Shown in pieces: positions 61,335 through 64,000 of a stretch of 64,000 nucleotides of DNA (position 1 is its first letter; each line of letters opens with the position of its first letter). Under the pieces are notes generated by a model that saw only the letters and a program-made list of their open reading frames with translations, did not search any database and was not told the DNA's origin. The stretch comes from Theobroma cacao (Eukaryota; Streptophyta; Magnoliopsida; Malvales; Malvaceae). Location of the stretch: positions 37,898,187 through 37,962,186 of the forward strand of contig NC_030851.1 in NCBI RefSeq assembly GCF_000208745.1. The letters are read 5' to 3'. Position numbers and translations under genes: made by a program.

Positions 61335-61662
61335 CAAAAGCTCATCATCTTTAAATGAAGCTACGCAACTTTCAATGATTAGAAAAGCTCCTCATCTCTA
61401 AGTGAGGCTACACAACTTTAAATGATTAAAAAGGCTCCTCATCTCTAAATGAGGCTTCACAACTTTAAATGATTGAAAATGCTCTTCATCTCAAAGCGAG
61501 GCTATGCAAATAATTGAAAAAGCTCTTCATCTCTAAATGAGGCTATGCAACTTTAAATGATTACAAATGCTTTTCATCTTTAAACAAGGCTACGTAACTT
61601 TAAATTATTGAAAAAGCTCTTTATTTCTAAACAAGGCTACACAAATTTAAATGATTGGAAAT
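61335..61662. repeat. 47 bp tandem repeat, about 7 copies
   Basis: Unit built on AAAGCTCTTCATCTCTAAAT, then GAGGCTATGCAACTTTAAAT and GATT, with one shortened copy. It lies between the gypsy coding region and its 3' LTR, a place where Tat/Ogre-type elements often carry tandem repeats. Confidence 0.88.
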
Positions 61663-62350
61663 TTTTCTTTTTAAATATCATCCTTTGAATACATGTGATG
61701 GTATCATCTTTTGCAAGTTGTCATGATATGCAAATGCTTACCTTCTAGGATGATATCATACATCCATGTTCATGGTTTTTCAAAGGTTTTAGAATTCTAT
61801 GATTTTGGACCTCATGCCCTTTCCTTTGGCATATTTATTTAATGATCTGATCTAATTTTCTTTTCAGCACATCTATTCAATTCTAGAAATTTCAGAATTC
61901 CTTCTGGATTCAATTTTTTTTGAACTCCTTATCACCTTTAAATCTCATTCAAAGTAATATGAGAGTCTCTCATGTTTTTTTATGGTTTATTTAATATATT
62001 ATCATTCAAACTTTCTTGACAAATATGATGCATTGCAAATTTTCTTGGTTCATGAGACAAAGAACTGATATGATTATTAGGAAAAGCACAATCAAAATGA
62101 AAATAAAGAGTTCAAGATCCAAATGAAGGATATAATATCCAAGTAATGAATATAAGAACAATCATCCACAAAATGACTTTAGAGGCCCTTTAAAATAAAA
62201 AGCACTTGTTTATGTACTTGATTTTTTTTGAACATTTTCAATTGACCATTACCCCTGTCTTGTCATCACTCTTCGTATCTAATTCACCTTTTTAGGTTTT
62301 CAACTTAGATGCGTCCCTTAGATTCAAACTACCCTTTTTGGGTTTTCACC

Positions 62351-64000
62351 TTAAACCCTTTCCTTTTTTTTTTTGTTTTTGTTTTTTTTTTCCTTTCTCT
62401 CTTTTTGTTTTGTTTTTTTTAAGCGTAGTATTTTTTTTACTATATCAATATTTACTGGATTTGGTAAATCATCTCCATCCATTTCTGTTAAGATTAATGC
62501 CCCTCCTAAAAAAGCTTTCTTTACCACATATGGACCTTGCCAATTTGGTGCCCATTTTCCTCGAGGATCATTTTGGATAGGGAGAATTTTATTCAAGACT
62601 AATTCCCCTTTATGGAAGCATCGAGGGTGTACTTTCTTATCATGTGCTCGTGCTATTCTTTGTTGATACAATTGGCGATGACAAAGTGCTGTGAGTCTTT
62701 TTTTCTTCAATTAAATTTAATTGTTCATTACGAGCATGCACCCATTCTGCCTCTTCTAATTCAACTTCCTTTAAAACCTTTAAAGAAGGAATCTCAACTT
62801 CAATAAGTACTATCGTTTCCATTCCATATACTAAAGAGAATGGTGTGGTTCTTGCGGACGTGCATACAGACGTTCGATAAACATGCAAGGCAAATGGCAA
62901 CTTAATATGCCAATCCTTGCACACATTAGTTATTTTTGCCACAATCCTCTCTATATTCTTATTGACTACCTCTACTGCTCCATTCATTTTAGGACAATAT
63001 GGTGTAGAATTGTGATGCTTGATTTTGAACTGAACACAAACTTCACCTATCATTTTTTTATTGAGTTCACGTGCCTTGTTTGAGATAATCCTCTTCGGGA
63101 GTCCATATCGACAAATTACCTATTTCTTAAGAACTTGCACACAACAGTTCGTGTTATATTAGCATAAGAGACTGCTTCTATCCATTTTGTAAAATAATCG
63201 ATAACAATTAGGATAAATCAATGTCTATTTAAAGCTTTGGGAGTAATAGGCCCAATTACATCAATTCTCCACATGGAAAAGGACCATAGAGGTGATAGGA
63301 TATGTAAAGGAAATGGAAGGGGTATGAATATCTACGTAGATATGACATTTGTGACACTTTCAAAGGGAATTAATACAATCATTTTCCATTGTCAGCTAAT
63401 AATAACCCGCCCTTATGATTTATCTGACCATCATGTGCCTACTTGCATGTGTTCCACAATCTCCTTCATGAACTTTTTCAATGATTCTTTTAACTTCAGC
63501 AATGTGCACGCACCGTAACAATGTTTGATCTCACCTTTTTTTGTATAAAATTCCTCCATTAAGGACGAAATCCATTGCCAATCTTCTGATGATCATTTTG
63601 TCATTCTTAAAAGCATTTTCAAGGTATTGTCGGCATTTGACATATTGTAAGATGTCGTGATACCATGGTTTTCCATCAATTTCATCCTCCACACTTGAAC
63701 AATACGCAGGGGATTCTTGCAGATTTATCTTGATGGGTCAGACTTCAGCTTCTATTCCTACCTTGAACATTGCTGTTAATGTTGCTAAAGCATCAATGAT
63801 ATGATTTTCATCTTTAGGCAAGTGATTAAAGTGTATCGCATCTAATTTTTTAATCAATCTTGCTATATATTTCTAGTATAACACCAATTTTGAGTCTCTT
63901 ATTTCCCATTCCCCTTGTAACTGGTAAACGACTAAGCCAAAGTCTCCAAAAACTTTGAGTTTGTCAATTTTTCTTTCAATTGCTGCTCAAAGACCTATAA
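62351..64000 (-). pseudogene. Ty3/gypsy pol remnant: RNase H and integrase
   Basis: Read on the minus strand from the window edge: RNase H C-terminal part (IHFNHLPKDENHIIDALATL, about 63800); linker; integrase core WRIDVIGPI (about 63250) and VIDYFTKWIEAVSYANI (about 63190); then KHHNSTPYCPKMNGAVEVVNK (63053 downward); and the C-terminal GKWAPNWQGPYVVKKAF region (62710-62351). This order and wording are typical of the Tat/Ogre branch. Stops and frameshifts lie near 63220, 63110 and 62700, so it is defective. Reverse transcriptase, protease, gag and the 5' LTR would lie beyond 64000. Confidence 0.88.

Noticed and set aside
62338..62666. Plus-strand frames rich in Phe and Leu
   Set aside because: They are antisense to the gypsy integrase C-terminus and its Lys-rich tail.

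Overview
The window is nuclear DNA from a flowering plant, almost certainly a eudicot. It is AT-rich, its genes have GT-AG introns, it holds several kinds of plant retrotransposon, and its three clear genes are a TMK-type LRR receptor kinase, a BAHD acyltransferase and a PUB20/21-type U-box E3 ligase. The protein flavour suggests a rosid, perhaps a malvid, but the species cannot be fixed from sequence alone. No bacterial features, CRISPR arrays, rRNA or convincing tRNA genes were seen.

Layout. (1) 0.85-6.4 kb is a head-to-tail tandem duplication with about 2.8 kb units. Each unit carries a minus-strand two-exon gene for a small secreted protein whose C-terminus differs between copies. The second unit runs into a 2.2 kb LTR-like block ending at 8460. 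(2) 11.6-15.1 kb is a LINE graveyard. It holds four 3'-terminal RNase H remnants, one inserted in another, and one is split by a 382 bp solo LTR whose removal restores the reading frame. (3) 15.38-21.51 kb is one dead Ty1/copia element with both LTRs and a 5 bp target duplication. A Harbinger-like element containing a 257 N assembly gap sits inside its gag zinc-knuckle region. (4) 23.4-44.1 kb is the gene-bearing part: BAHD acyltransferase (23480-26742), TMK-like receptor kinase (31634-35052) and U-box protein (42758-44074), all on the plus strand, separated by long AT-rich intergenic DNA with microsatellites. (5) About 45.3-56.4 kb is a degenerate Mutator-like element (MULE). It has a plus-strand transposase broken by a 3.0 kb solo LTR, a minus-strand gene with a ULP1 (C48) protease domain, and three arrays of a short CATTGCGTGACT-like repeat, with the first array in opposite orientation to the other two. 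(6) 59.4-64.0 kb is the 3' half of a minus-strand Ty3/gypsy element: RNase H, integrase, a 47 bp tandem array and the 3' LTR.

The three host genes are independent transcription units: receptor-level signalling at the plasma membrane, acyl-CoA-dependent specialised metabolism, and ubiquitin ligation. Nothing in the sequence ties them into one pathway. The most informative parts are the nested insertions, where target duplications and restored frames give the order of events, and the MULE, which combines a transposase, a ULP1-type gene and repeat arrays at three places. Exon boundaries, motifs, stops and direct repeats are read directly from the sequence. Family names come from recognisable motifs. 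Species and element lineage are inferences.
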